Positions 1 to 5,549 of a DNA stretch of 6,481 bases are shown in pieces; positions within the stretch are counted from its first letter, which is position 1; each line of letters opens with the position of its first letter. The stretch comes from Deltaproteobacteria bacterium (GTDB taxonomy: Bacteria > Myxococcota_A > Polyangia > HGW-17), in contig QKIM01000394.1 in NCBI GenBank assembly GCA_003249585.1, positions 1 to 6,481 on the forward strand, in the 5' to 3' direction. Below the pieces are notes generated by a model. The model had not been told where the DNA came from, made no database searches, and saw only the letters and a list, made by a program, of their open reading frames with translations. The position numbers were made by a program, and so were the translations under genes.

Positions 1-753
1 GGCGTAGTCTCCCGAAGTCCGGTGATCGAGATGGGCCAGGAGGGCGGCGAGGGCACAGCCCGCGCTCCCCGTGGCGGGATCCTCGGTGACCCCGTCGAGG
101 GGGGCGAAGACACGGACCCTGAGCACATCGGGGCCCTGCGGGACGTAGCAGCAGACATCGGGGGGAGCACCCTCGGCGTGCAGCGCCCTGAGGGCCTCCA
201 TGTCCACCCGGGCGGCGGCCAGGGTGGTGAGGTCGGCCAGCTCCACCAAGAGAAAGGGCAGCCCCACCGAGGCACCCAGCGGCGCGTGGGTCGCCGCGCA
301 CACCGCCATGGCCGGAAGGGAGAGCATCCCGGCGACGTCCTCCACGTCGAATCCGTCGCCCAGGGACAGGGGCTCGGGGGCCCGAAGCTCCATGGTCAGC
401 CCCTTCGCTGCCCTGGTGAAGGTCACCCGGACCTCCCCGGCGGCCTCCGAGAGGATCACCTCCCTGAGGTCGCCAAGAGGGCCCAGCGCGCCCTGGGTGG
501 CCAGGACGAAGGCCGCGCCCAGGCTGGGATGGCCGGCGAAGGGCACCTCGGCGGCAGGAGTGAAGATGCGCACGGGCCAGCGGCCGTCGCCCGAAGGGGA
601 CCCGATGAAGACGGACTCGGAGAAGCCGAACTCCCGGGCCACGGCCTGCATCTTTTGACCGGTCATGGTGTCGGCGGCGGTGATGACGGCCAGGGGGTTG
701 CCGTCGAAGGGGGTCTCGGTGAAGACGTCGCACAGGATGTAGGGGTATTCCAT
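1..753 (-). CDS. PhzF-family isomerase/epimerase, C-terminus cut by window edge
   Basis: The 251 visible residues read from an ATG preceded by GGAG at 6-base spacing. They show the PhzF / diaminopimelate-epimerase-like fold. The N-terminus runs into FDGNP (residues 16-20), followed by the catalytic-Glu segment GFSES with Glu46, then FAGHP at 72-76 with a conserved His, and EDPATGSA at 224-231 near the end. These match the Glu, His and Asp positions known from PhzF, which isomerises trans-2,3-dihydro-3-hydroxyanthranilate. Most family members are not phenazine enzymes and have unknown substrates. No other phenazine genes are visible, so I claim the fold and a probable isomerase activity only. 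Family members are usually about 260-300 residues, so only the extreme C-terminus should be missing. The protein is probably cytosolic, with no signal peptide. It starts 22 bases after the GNAT gene stop, on the same strand, which suggests co-transcription. Confidence 0.93.
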   Translation of the reverse strand, partial: MEYPYILCDVFTETPFDGNPLAVITAADTMTGQKMQAVAREFGFSESVFIGSPSGDGRWPVRIFTPAAEVPFAGHPSLGAAFVLATQGALGPLGDLREVILSEAAGEVRVTFTRAAKGLTMELRAPEPLSLGDGFDVEDVAGMLSLPAMAVCAATHAPLGASVGLPFLLVELADLTTLAAARVDMEALRALHAEGAPPDVCCYVPQGPDVLRVRVFAPLDGVTEDPATGSAGCALAALLAHLDHRTSGDYA

Positions 754-775
754 GGGATCTCCGGGGGGGGACAGG

Positions 776-1207
776 TCAGGCGTTGGGGTCGGCGGAGGCG
801 ATGTGGGAGAAGAGGACGATGTCCTCGCGCTGCTCCCAGCCGATGCGACGCCAGAACTCCTGGGCGCCGGGGTTGGACTTCATCACGAAGACGTGGGTCT
901 TGTCGACGCCGCGCTTGGCCATGGCCTCCAGGGCCCGCGCCACGAGCGCCGTCCCGAGCCCCTGCCTGCGAAAGGTGGGGTGCACCGCGAGGTGCTGCAG
1001 ATAGCCGCGCTTGCCGTCGGTGCTGCCCATGATGCAGCCCGCGAGGATCCCGTCTTCGATGGCGATGAAACTGAGCCCCATGTTGGCGATGAGGAAGCGC
1101 CCCGTCGCCTTGCGCGAGTCCACCGCACGGAGCACCACTCCCGAGGCTCCTCCCAGGAGCCCCATCACCTCGTCATAATCGTCGGCTTCCATCTCGATGA
1201 TCTGCAT
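776..1207 (-). CDS. GNAT-family N-acetyltransferase (YpeA-like)
   Basis: A 143-residue single-domain GNAT enzyme, which transfers an acetyl group from acetyl-CoA to an amine. The acetyl-CoA loop is the motif-A segment RRQGLGTA (residues 80-87) after the beta-4 strand YLQHLAVHP. Motif B follows, with SNPGAQEFWRRIGW (111-124), where the Asn and the FW-x3-GW pattern are typical. The front half has the DSRKATGRFLIANMGLSFIA pattern seen in YpeA-like acetyltransferases. Length is normal for the family and the frame is intact. The ATG is preceded by GGGAGG about 4 bases away, a strong ribosome site. It is the first gene of a probable two-gene minus-strand operon with the PhzF-like gene. The acceptor substrate cannot be read from the sequence; a small metabolite, a peptide or a protein amine are all possible. 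Confidence 0.93.
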   Translation of the reverse strand: MQIIEMEADDYDEVMGLLGGASGVVLRAVDSRKATGRFLIANMGLSFIAIEDGILAGCIMGSTDGKRGYLQHLAVHPTFRRQGLGTALVARALEAMAKRGVDKTHVFVMKSNPGAQEFWRRIGWEQREDIVLFSHIASADPNA

Positions 1208-1222
1208 GTTCCCTCCCCCGGT

Positions 1223-1234
1223 GTCGAGCTCGAC
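1223..1234. promoter_or_regulatory. 12-bp perfect palindrome next to the first, candidate second operator
   Basis: GTCGAGCTCGAC is a perfect inverted repeat just 3 bases from the 14-bp palindrome at 1238-1251, with centres 16 bases apart. It covers the predicted start site of the minus-strand operon. Short GC-rich palindromes can arise by chance in such a genome, so this site is weaker evidence than its neighbour. Confidence 0.3.
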
Positions 1235-1237
1235 GCC

Positions 1238-1251
1238 TACAGTATACTGTA
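1238..1251. promoter_or_regulatory. 14-bp perfect palindrome over the -10, candidate operator
   Basis: TACAGTATACTGTA equals its own reverse complement. It covers the predicted -10 of the GNAT-PhzF promoter, a standard position for a repressor site. The symmetric core also places a TATACT hexamer on the plus strand, but no good -35 lies 17 bases upstream of it there. The protein that would bind is unknown; no dedicated repressor gene lies beside it in the window. Confidence 0.45.
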
Positions 1252-1269
1252 CAAAAATCCGGACCGCAA
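1241..1269 (-). promoter_or_regulatory. Predicted sigma-70-type promoter for the GNAT-PhzF operon
   Basis: On the minus strand, TTGCGG (1264-1269) and TATACT (1241-1246) are separated by 17 bases, which places the start site near 1234. That leaves a short leader before the GNAT ATG at 1207. The -10 lies inside a perfect palindrome (1238-1251). A second pairing, TTGAGT with TACAGT, also has a 17-base spacer and is shifted 5 bases upstream; I cannot choose between the two by eye. Confidence 0.5.
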
Positions 1270-1281
1270 CTCAAGGGCCGG

Positions 1282-1310
1282 GTGACTTCCGGCAGCGTAC
1301 CTGATACAGT
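1282..1310 (+). promoter_or_regulatory. Weak predicted promoter for the sigma-54 activator, possibly leaderless
   Basis: GTGACT (1282-1287), a 17-base gap and TACAGT (1305-1310) form a plausible but imperfect sigma-70 promoter. The -10 ends only 6 bases before the ATG at 1317, so transcription would begin at or within a base or two of the start codon. No Shine-Dalgarno sequence is present between -10 and ATG (the bases are CTCTCC), which fits a leaderless message. Confidence 0.35.
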
Positions 1311-1316
1311 CTCTCC

Positions 1317-3173
1317 ATGCAGCCCCCTCCCGTCCCGCGTGATGAGGCGGCCCGCCTCGACGCGCTGGCCGCCTACGAGATCCTGGATTCCCCTCCCGAA
1401 GAGGTGTTCGACGACCTCGTGCGGCTCGCCGCCCATGTGGCCGATACCCCCGTCGCCCTGGTCTCCCTGGTCGACGAGCACCGGCAGTGGTTCAAGGCGA
1501 AACACGGGACGGACCTGACCCACACCGAGCGCGAGATCTCCTTTTGCGGGCACGTGGTGGCCGGCGGCGCTGCCCTGGTGGTCCCCGACGCGTTCGAGGA
1601 TCCGCGGTTCCATGACAACCCTCTGGTCAAGGGTACCCCCCCCGTGCGCTTTTATGCTGGCATGCCCCTCACCACCGCCGAGGGCTACACCCTGGGGACG
1701 CTGTGCGCCATCGATCACCGGCCCCGGGAACTGACCGCGCAGCAACTGAAGCTCCTGCAGAGCCTCGCCCGTCTCACCATGCACCAGATGGATCTGCGCA
1801 TCATCCTGCGCAAGATGGCGGCCCGGGTGGACACCCTCTCGGAGACCGGCAGCCGGCTGGAGCTGGCCAACCGCTCCCTGAGCCTGCGCTTCGGCCGCCT
1901 GGCCACGGTCCTGGATCGTCTGGAGACGGGGGTGCTGGTCTCCGACGAGACGGGAACCATCATCTTTACCTCGGATCAACTGGGCGACCAACTGGGGATC
2001 TCGGCCTCCACCCTGTCCGGGACGCCCCTGAAGGACCTCCCGGACCGCCTCGGGGAGACCCTGACCACCATGGCCTCACAGGCCAAGGCGCCCGGCGCAC
2101 GACCACGAAGACTCGTGGTCAGCCAGGGGAGCGCCAGCCCGCGGGATCTGGAGATCTCCGTGGAGACGGCGCCCGACTCGACGGACCTGCTGTGGCTCTT
2201 CCACGACGTCACGGAGCTGCGGCTGCACGAGGAGGACTCCCTCAAGGGCGGGTCATGGCTGCTGGGAGACTCGCCGCCCATCCGCAGAGTGCGACGCATC
2301 GTCCAGGATCTGGGGAGGGGCACCTGGTCCGTCCTCATCGAGGGAGAGACGGGGACGGGCAAGGAGCTTGCGGCCCACGCCATCCACGATCACAGCGATC
2401 GGCGGAATCATGCTTTTCTGGCGGTCAACTGCGCGGGGCTCACGGAGTCCCTGCTCACCAGTCAGCTCTTCGGGCACCGCAAGGGGAGTTTCACGGGGGC
2501 CTTCCGCGACCAGGCCGGGCTCTTCGAGGCAGCCGACGGCGGGACCCTCTTCCTCGACGAGGTCGGCGACATGCCCCTGTCGGTCCAGGCCCTCCTTTTG
2601 CGCACGCTGGAGACCGGGGAGATCCTCAGGGTCGGCGACGACAAGCCCCGGAAGGTCGACGTCCGCATCATCGCCGCGACCAACCATGATGTCCCCCACC
2701 TGGCGGCCACCGGTGTCTTCCGAGAGGATCTCCTCTATCGCCTCCGGGTCGGTCGAATCCGCATGCCCGCCCTCAGGGAGCGCCGCGAGGACATCGGCCT
2801 GCTCCTCTCCTACTTCCTCGCCCAGGCCTGCACCGCCTCGGGACGAGCCCCCCTCAGACTGGACCGGGAGACCTCCCGGCGTCTCCAGACCTACTCCTGG
2901 CCCGGCAATGTCCGAGAGCTGCGCCACTGCGTGGACTACCTGGTCATCCACTGCCACGACTCCGTCGCTCAACCCGAGGATCTGCCCCCCGAGGTGATCG
3001 GCGAACCTCGTCGGGAGGCACCCTCCTTTGCCCGGCGCCCGAGCGCCGAGGACATCGAGGCCGCCCTGAAGGCCGCCGGCGGAAATCGCTCCCAGGCCGC
3101 GAAGATCCTCGGAGTCAGCCGCGCCACCCTCTATCGGTGGATGGCGACACTGTCTTCATCTGCCTCAAAATAA
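1317..3173 (+). CDS. Sigma-54-dependent activator: GAF, PAS-like, AAA+, Fis-type HTH
   Basis: A 618-residue bacterial enhancer-binding protein that would hydrolyse ATP to remodel closed sigma-54 RNA polymerase. A GAF domain covers about residues 20-160, with the SFCGH segment at 75-79. A short helical linker and a PAS-like domain (about 190-300, ending FHDVTE) follow. The AAA+ domain (about 312-535) has Walker A GETGTGKE (343-350), sigma-54 loop GSFTGA (390-395, Ser for the usual first Ala), Walker B GGTLFLDE (408-415), arginine-finger segment FREDLLYRL (468-476) and WPGNVREL (528-535). A Fis-type helix-turn-helix (578-612) closes it. There is no phosphoreceiver domain, so control should be by ligand or redox sensing or a partner through GAF/PAS rather than by a histidine kinase. 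The ATG lacks a ribosome site, but the N-terminus matches GAF-first relatives, so I keep it. A sigma-54 promoter lies directly downstream and is its likely target. Confidence 0.95.
   Translation: MQPPPVPRDEAARLDALAAYEILDSPPEEVFDDLVRLAAHVADTPVALVSLVDEHRQWFKAKHGTDLTHTEREISFCGHVVAGGAALVVPDAFEDPRFHDNPLVKGTPPVRFYAGMPLTTAEGYTLGTLCAIDHRPRELTAQQLKLLQSLARLTMHQMDLRIILRKMAARVDTLSETGSRLELANRSLSLRFGRLATVLDRLETGVLVSDETGTIIFTSDQLGDQLGISASTLSGTPLKDLPDRLGETLTTMASQAKAPGARPRRLVVSQGSASPRDLEISVETAPDSTDLLWLFHDVTELRLHEEDSLKGGSWLLGDSPPIRRVRRIVQDLGRGTWSVLIEGETGTGKELAAHAIHDHSDRRNHAFLAVNCAGLTESLLTSQLFGHRKGSFTGAFRDQAGLFEAADGGTLFLDEVGDMPLSVQALLLRTLETGEILRVGDDKPRKVDVRIIAATNHDVPHLAATGVFREDLLYRLRVGRIRMPALRERREDIGLLLSYFLAQACTASGRAPLRLDRETSRRLQTYSWPGNVRELRHCVDYLVIHCHDSVAQPEDLPPEVIGEPRREAPSFARRPSAEDIEAALKAAGGNRSQAAKILGVSRATLYRWMATLSSSASK
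2101..2120. repeat. Intragenic 8-bp perfect inverted repeat with 4-base loop
   Basis: GACCACGA (2101-2108) and TCGTGGTC (2113-2120) are perfect reverse complements around the loop AGAC. They lie in the PAS-like coding region of the activator gene, around residues 262-268. The RNA hairpin should be stable. No T-run follows, so it is not a standard intrinsic terminator. It may be incidental, a pause site or an mRNA-stability element. Confidence 0.4.
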
Positions 3174-3207
3174 TACACATCGAGACACACTGATACACAA
3201 CGAGACA
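3173..3207 (+). promoter_or_regulatory. Two 15-bp direct repeats, candidate upstream activating sequence
   Basis: The units at 3173-3187 and 3193-3207 read ATACACA(T/A)CGAGACA and are identical at 14 of 15 positions, exactly 20 bases apart, so they fall on about the same face of the helix. They start at the last base of the activator stop codon and lie about 90-125 bases upstream of the -24 element at 3296. That is the usual distance range for enhancer-binding protein sites that work by looping. They are direct repeats, whereas Fis-type activators often bind dyads, so each unit may hold a degenerate dyad or there may be a different binding mode. Confidence 0.6.
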
Positions 3208-3295
3208 ATTTTCTCCCTGAGGCTGGCGACCTGGAGCCCAGGCTCTCCGCTGATTTCCTCTTTAACTTCCATCTGATACAAAACACATGGCCTCC

Positions 3296-3312
3296 TTGGC
3301 ACGACCTTCGCT
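3296..3312 (+). promoter_or_regulatory. Sigma-54 (-24/-12) promoter for the ETHL-motif lipoprotein
   Basis: TTGGCACGACCTTCGCT matches the consensus TTGGCACG-N4-TTGCT with one change (TTGCT is TCGCT here). The invariant GG (3298-3299) and GC (3310-3311) have the required spacing. Transcription should start near 3323, giving a leader of about 40 bases before the ATG at 3363. It depends on an enhancer-binding protein, and a gene for one ends 122 bases upstream. Confidence 0.85.
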
Positions 3313-3334
3313 TAGAGAGGGTCCATAACTCGTT

Positions 3335-3346
3335 CCCCGTGAGGGG
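3335..3346 (+). other. Leader hairpin with GNRA-type tetraloop
   Basis: In the predicted leader of the lipoprotein message, CCCC (3335-3338) pairs with GGGG (3343-3346) around the loop GTGA, a GNRA tetraloop in RNA. It ends 4 bases before the Shine-Dalgarno AAGGAG (3351-3356). It could protect the 5' end or tune ribosome loading. The stem is only 4 base pairs, so chance is possible. Confidence 0.35.
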
Positions 3347-3362
3347 CCGAAAGGAGAACGTC

Positions 3363-4382
3363 ATGAAACACCTACTGCTGGCATCGCTGCTGCTCTTTAC
3401 CGCCTGCTCCACAGACGGCAACACCCAATATATCAAGCCCTACCCCGTCGTCATCTCCGAGGGATCCTGCATTCCCCTCCTGGCGGGCCAGACCATGGAG
3501 GCCGGTTCCGTCTGCGCCACCATTGAGGGTGAAAACATCAAGGTGACCTACCAGGTCTCGGGGGACTGGCTCCTCTCCGAGACACACCTCTGGGTTGACA
3601 CGAGCCTCACCACCCTGCCAGTCACCCGCGCGGGCAACCCGAAGATAGGCCTCTTCCCCTACACCAGTGGCTCACTGGACGGCGCCACATCCTATGAGTT
3701 CCTGGTCCCCCTCTCCCTCTTCGGGCTCAGCGGCGACGAGGAGGTGTGCGATCCCGTGACGCTCTTCGCCGTAGCCCACGCCGCCCTGTACAGGGTGCTG
3801 GAGGACGGGACGGTCCAGACCGAGACCGGCTTCGCCGATGGCACCCGCCTGGTGGACAGGGGCTCCTGGGCCACCTACTTCACCTGGAATCTCACCTGCG
3901 AGGAAGATCCGGTCGGTCCCGGACCGGGCGGCCTGTCCTGCGAGACGGCCTTCGCCATGGGTAACGAGGCCACCTGCTTCATCGGCGAACCCTACGGCTT
4001 CCACCGCTGGGGCTGGACCAACGGCCCCCTGGGGATCGGCTCCTACGAGTTCGAGATCTACGCCGGCGCCGGACAGTGCGATCTCAGCAAGGGCGAGCTG
4101 GTCGGGACCCTGTTTGTCGAATACGACGGCTCCATGGCCACGATCCAGTACACGACCTTCCCTATGTTTTTCATGGAGGAGACGCACCTGTACATCGGCA
4201 ACGAGCCCCTGGCCAGAAACGGCCTCGGCGAGTACACCGTCGCCCCCGGCCAGTATCCCTACCAGCATGACCTGACCCTCGACACAATGGATGAGTATGT
4301 CGTCACCGGGCTCTCGGGCGACATCTACATCGTGGCTCACGCCGTAACCTGTCAGGAGCAAATAATGGAAGAGGGCCTGTAA
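3363..4382 (+). CDS. Lipoprotein with two ETHL-motif modules, sigma-54 controlled
   Basis: A 339-residue secreted lipoprotein. A short lipoprotein signal (MKHLLLASLLLFTAC) puts the lipidated Cys at 15. Two related modules follow. In the first (about 35-180), LLSETHLWVD at 70-79 leads to GNPKIGLFPY and FAVAHA. In the second (about 190-330), MEETHLYIGN at 271-280 leads to YTVAPGQYPY, a GLSGDIYIVAHA strand and Cys330. The second module opens with CETAFAMGN and RWGWTNGPLG. From memory, such segments recur in secreted proteins of varied bacteria, but I know no function. The mature part has eight more Cys, which suggests disulfides and an extracytoplasmic location. A glycine-proline linker near 183-190 divides the modules. 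The ATG at 3363 is chosen over an in-frame GTG at 3339 because AAGGAG sits 6 bases upstream and the signal peptide begins there. It is probably anchored in the outer membrane and made only when the upstream activator fires. Confidence 0.88.
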   Translation: MKHLLLASLLLFTACSTDGNTQYIKPYPVVISEGSCIPLLAGQTMEAGSVCATIEGENIKVTYQVSGDWLLSETHLWVDTSLTTLPVTRAGNPKIGLFPYTSGSLDGATSYEFLVPLSLFGLSGDEEVCDPVTLFAVAHAALYRVLEDGTVQTETGFADGTRLVDRGSWATYFTWNLTCEEDPVGPGPGGLSCETAFAMGNEATCFIGEPYGFHRWGWTNGPLGIGSYEFEIYAGAGQCDLSKGELVGTLFVEYDGSMATIQYTTFPMFFMEETHLYIGNEPLARNGLGEYTVAPGQYPYQHDLTLDTMDEYVVTGLSGDIYIVAHAVTCQEQIMEEGL

Positions 4383-4500
4383 CCTCTCTCCTGTCCTCCA
4401 CTCCCCCCTTCGTACCCGCCCGTTCCCACCTCGCCCCGAAGTCCGAGGGGCCACTCCCGCACCTTCTCCCTGACTCCCTGAGTACAGAAACCCTTTTACA
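4383..4500 (+). terminator. C-rich, G-poor tract, possible Rho-dependent terminator
   Basis: After the lipoprotein stop codon the plus strand is dominated by C and T with few G, notably 4383-4432 and 4451-4480. This composition typifies Rho utilisation sites. A weak GC hairpin (GCCCC 4433-4437 with GGGGC 4447-4451, 9-base loop) lies inside, but no T-run follows. The rest of the 237-base gap up to 4619 holds only the sdpR promoter and operator. Confidence 0.3.
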
Positions 4501-4543
4501 GCAGTGTTCCCACCTCAATCGAAGGACCTCTAGAAATTTTCCG

Positions 4544-4572
4544 TTGACAGCAGCCGCCCCCTGGGGTATCTC
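4544..4572 (+). promoter_or_regulatory. Sigma-70-type promoter for sdpR-sdpI
   Basis: A consensus TTGACA (4544-4549), a 17-base spacer and TATCTC (4567-4572) predict a start near 4579. An alternative -10, GATAAT (4588-4593), lies inside the operator but has no -35 at the right distance. The promoter is aligned base for base with the one upstream of the small lipoprotein at 6009-6037. Confidence 0.6.
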
Positions 4573-4584
4573 GGAATTAGGTAT

Positions 4585-4600
4585 TTAGATAATTTTCTAA
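4585..4600. promoter_or_regulatory. Inverted-repeat operator, probable SdpR autorepression site
   Basis: TTAGATAATTTTCTAA has arms TTAGA and TCTAA and is symmetric at 14 of 16 positions. It starts about 6 bases downstream of the predicted start site and 20 bases before the sdpR ATG, an ideal place for an autorepressor. It is AT-rich in a GC-rich genome. A related half-copy, TAGAAATTTTC, lies at 4531-4541 just before the -35, 55 bases upstream. Confidence 0.6.
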
Positions 4601-4619
4601 CTATCGAAAAGAGTACCCC

Positions 4620-4898
4620 ATGAACGACGCCTTCAAAGCCCTCTCGGACCCCACGCGGCGCAAGATCCTCGAGCTCCTCTCCGACGGTGATCTCTCCGCC
4701 GGGGCCATCGCCGAGCACTTCGACATCTCCAAGCCATCCATCAGCCATCACCTGAACCTGCTGGCCCAGGCGGGCCTCATCGACCGCGAGAAGCGGGGGC
4801 AGCAGGTCATCTACTCCCTCAACACCACGGTCTTCCAGGAAGTCACCCGCTGGTTCTTCGATCTCTTCGGACGAGGTACGGAACATGAAAACAGCTAA
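4620..4898 (+). CDS. sdpR: SdpR-family autorepressor (ArsR-type winged helix)
   Basis: A 92-residue ArsR-fold repressor. The N-terminal FKALSDPTRRKILELL (5-20) is the family signature. The helix-turn-helix spans about 25-53, with recognition helix SKPSISHHLNLLAQAGL, and the wing is DREKRGQQVIYSLN (55-68). There is no cysteine at all, so it lacks the metal site of ArsR/SmtB sensors and fits the SdpR autorepressor group. In Bacillus subtilis, SdpR represses sdpRI and is held at the membrane by SdpI when the SdpC toxin is present. The start codon follows a weak GAAAAGAG ribosome site. The reading frame runs 14 bases into sdpI, so the two are translationally coupled. An inverted-repeat operator lies between promoter and start codon. 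Confidence 0.92.
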   Translation: MNDAFKALSDPTRRKILELLSDGDLSAGAIAEHFDISKPSISHHLNLLAQAGLIDREKRGQQVIYSLNTTVFQEVTRWFFDLFGRGTEHENS

Positions 4899-5520
4899 AT
4901 GGACCCTCCCCATCTACACCCTCTCGGTCGCGGCCACGGCCTTCATCTACGGCCACCTTCCGTCTCGCATCCCCATCCACTGGAACATCCGGGGAGAGGT
5001 GGACAACTGGGGCCCCCGCCCCATGATCTTCATCCTCGCGGCGCTGCCCATCCTCCTGGAGCTGCTCTTCTGGGCGCTCCCCCACATCGACCCCCGCCGT
5101 GACGCCTACAAGCGCCACGCCCGGGCCTACGCCGCCCTGCGCATCACCATCGGCATGTTCCTCATGGCCATCCACTGGGTCACGGTGCTCTACAGCCTGG
5201 GGACCCCCATCTCCATTTCGCTGGTGGTCCCCATGGGCGTGGGCATCCTCTTCATGGTCATCGGCAACTTCATGCCCCTGCTCAAGCCCAACTGGTTCGT
5301 AGGCATCCGGCTCCCCTGGACCCTGGCCAGCGACGAGGTGTGGCGGGCGACCCACCGCCTGGGCGGGTGGCTCTTCACGGGCCTGGGCCTCGCCACCCTG
5401 GTGGCGGCCATCATGAGCCCGGCCGCCGCCTTCGCCGTGCTCATCGCCGGCATCGTCCTTCTGCTCGGCGTGACCACCGTCTACAGCTACGTCCTGTATC
5501 GTCGAGTCCACAGCAACTGA
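4885..5520 (+). CDS. sdpI: SdpI-family membrane protein (DUF1648 plus SdpI domain)
   Basis: A 211-residue inner-membrane protein with about six helices (near 7-24, 47-66, 85-105, 110-130, 160-179 and 183-205). The DUF1648 motif LPSRIPIHWNIRGEVD (25-40) follows the first helix. The SdpI signature spans 127-158: GNFM, then PNWFVGIRLPWTL, then VWRATHR. In B. subtilis the homologue gives immunity to the SdpC killing factor and sequesters SdpR on sensing it. Length is normal for the family and the protein looks intact. Start: an ATG with GAGG 8 bases upstream, overlapping the sdpR stop region. No sdpA, sdpB or sdpC homologue is visible, so this may sense a foreign toxin or an envelope signal rather than give self-immunity. 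That is inference. Confidence 0.93.
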   Translation: MKTAKWTLPIYTLSVAATAFIYGHLPSRIPIHWNIRGEVDNWGPRPMIFILAALPILLELLFWALPHIDPRRDAYKRHARAYAALRITIGMFLMAIHWVTVLYSLGTPISISLVVPMGVGILFMVIGNFMPLLKPNWFVGIRLPWTLASDEVWRATHRLGGWLFTGLGLATLVAAIMSPAAAFAVLIAGIVLLLGVTTVYSYVLYRRVHSN

Positions 5521-5549
5521 ACCCGTGAAGCCGAGAGCCAAGGAGCACC

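Noticed and set aside
1..753. Assignment as a true phenazine-biosynthesis phzF
   Set aside because: Only the fold and active-site motifs are seen; no phenazine genes accompany it, and most family members have other or unknown substrates.
22..1032. Long plus-strand open frame of 336 codons opposite the PhzF-like and GNAT genes
   Set aside because: Its product is Gly/Arg/His-rich low-complexity sequence. The opposite strand encodes two clear enzyme families with ribosome sites, so this is a high-GC shadow frame.
1238..1251. TACAGTATACTGTA read as a LexA (SOS) box
   Set aside because: The E. coli-type box is CTGT-N8-ACAG. Here the half-sites are in the opposite order, and no SOS gene is adjacent.
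3234..3245. GAGCCCAGGCTC as an intrinsic terminator of the activator gene
   Set aside because: The full stem would need a 2-base loop. With a workable loop only 4 pairs remain, and no T-run follows.
3339..3362. In-frame GTG at 3339 as the lipoprotein start
   Set aside because: It lies inside the leader hairpin, has no ribosome site, and would place charged residues (RGRKEN) ahead of an already complete signal peptide.
3672..4454. Minus-strand open frame of 260 codons opposite the ETHL-motif lipoprotein
   Set aside because: It has no recognisable domain and GC-driven composition. The plus strand has a signal peptide, ribosome site and sigma-54 promoter.
4843..5541. Minus-strand open frame of 232 codons opposite sdpI
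   Set aside because: The predicted protein is full of Asp, Glu, Gly and His and is the antisense of membrane helices. sdpI is certain on the plus strand.
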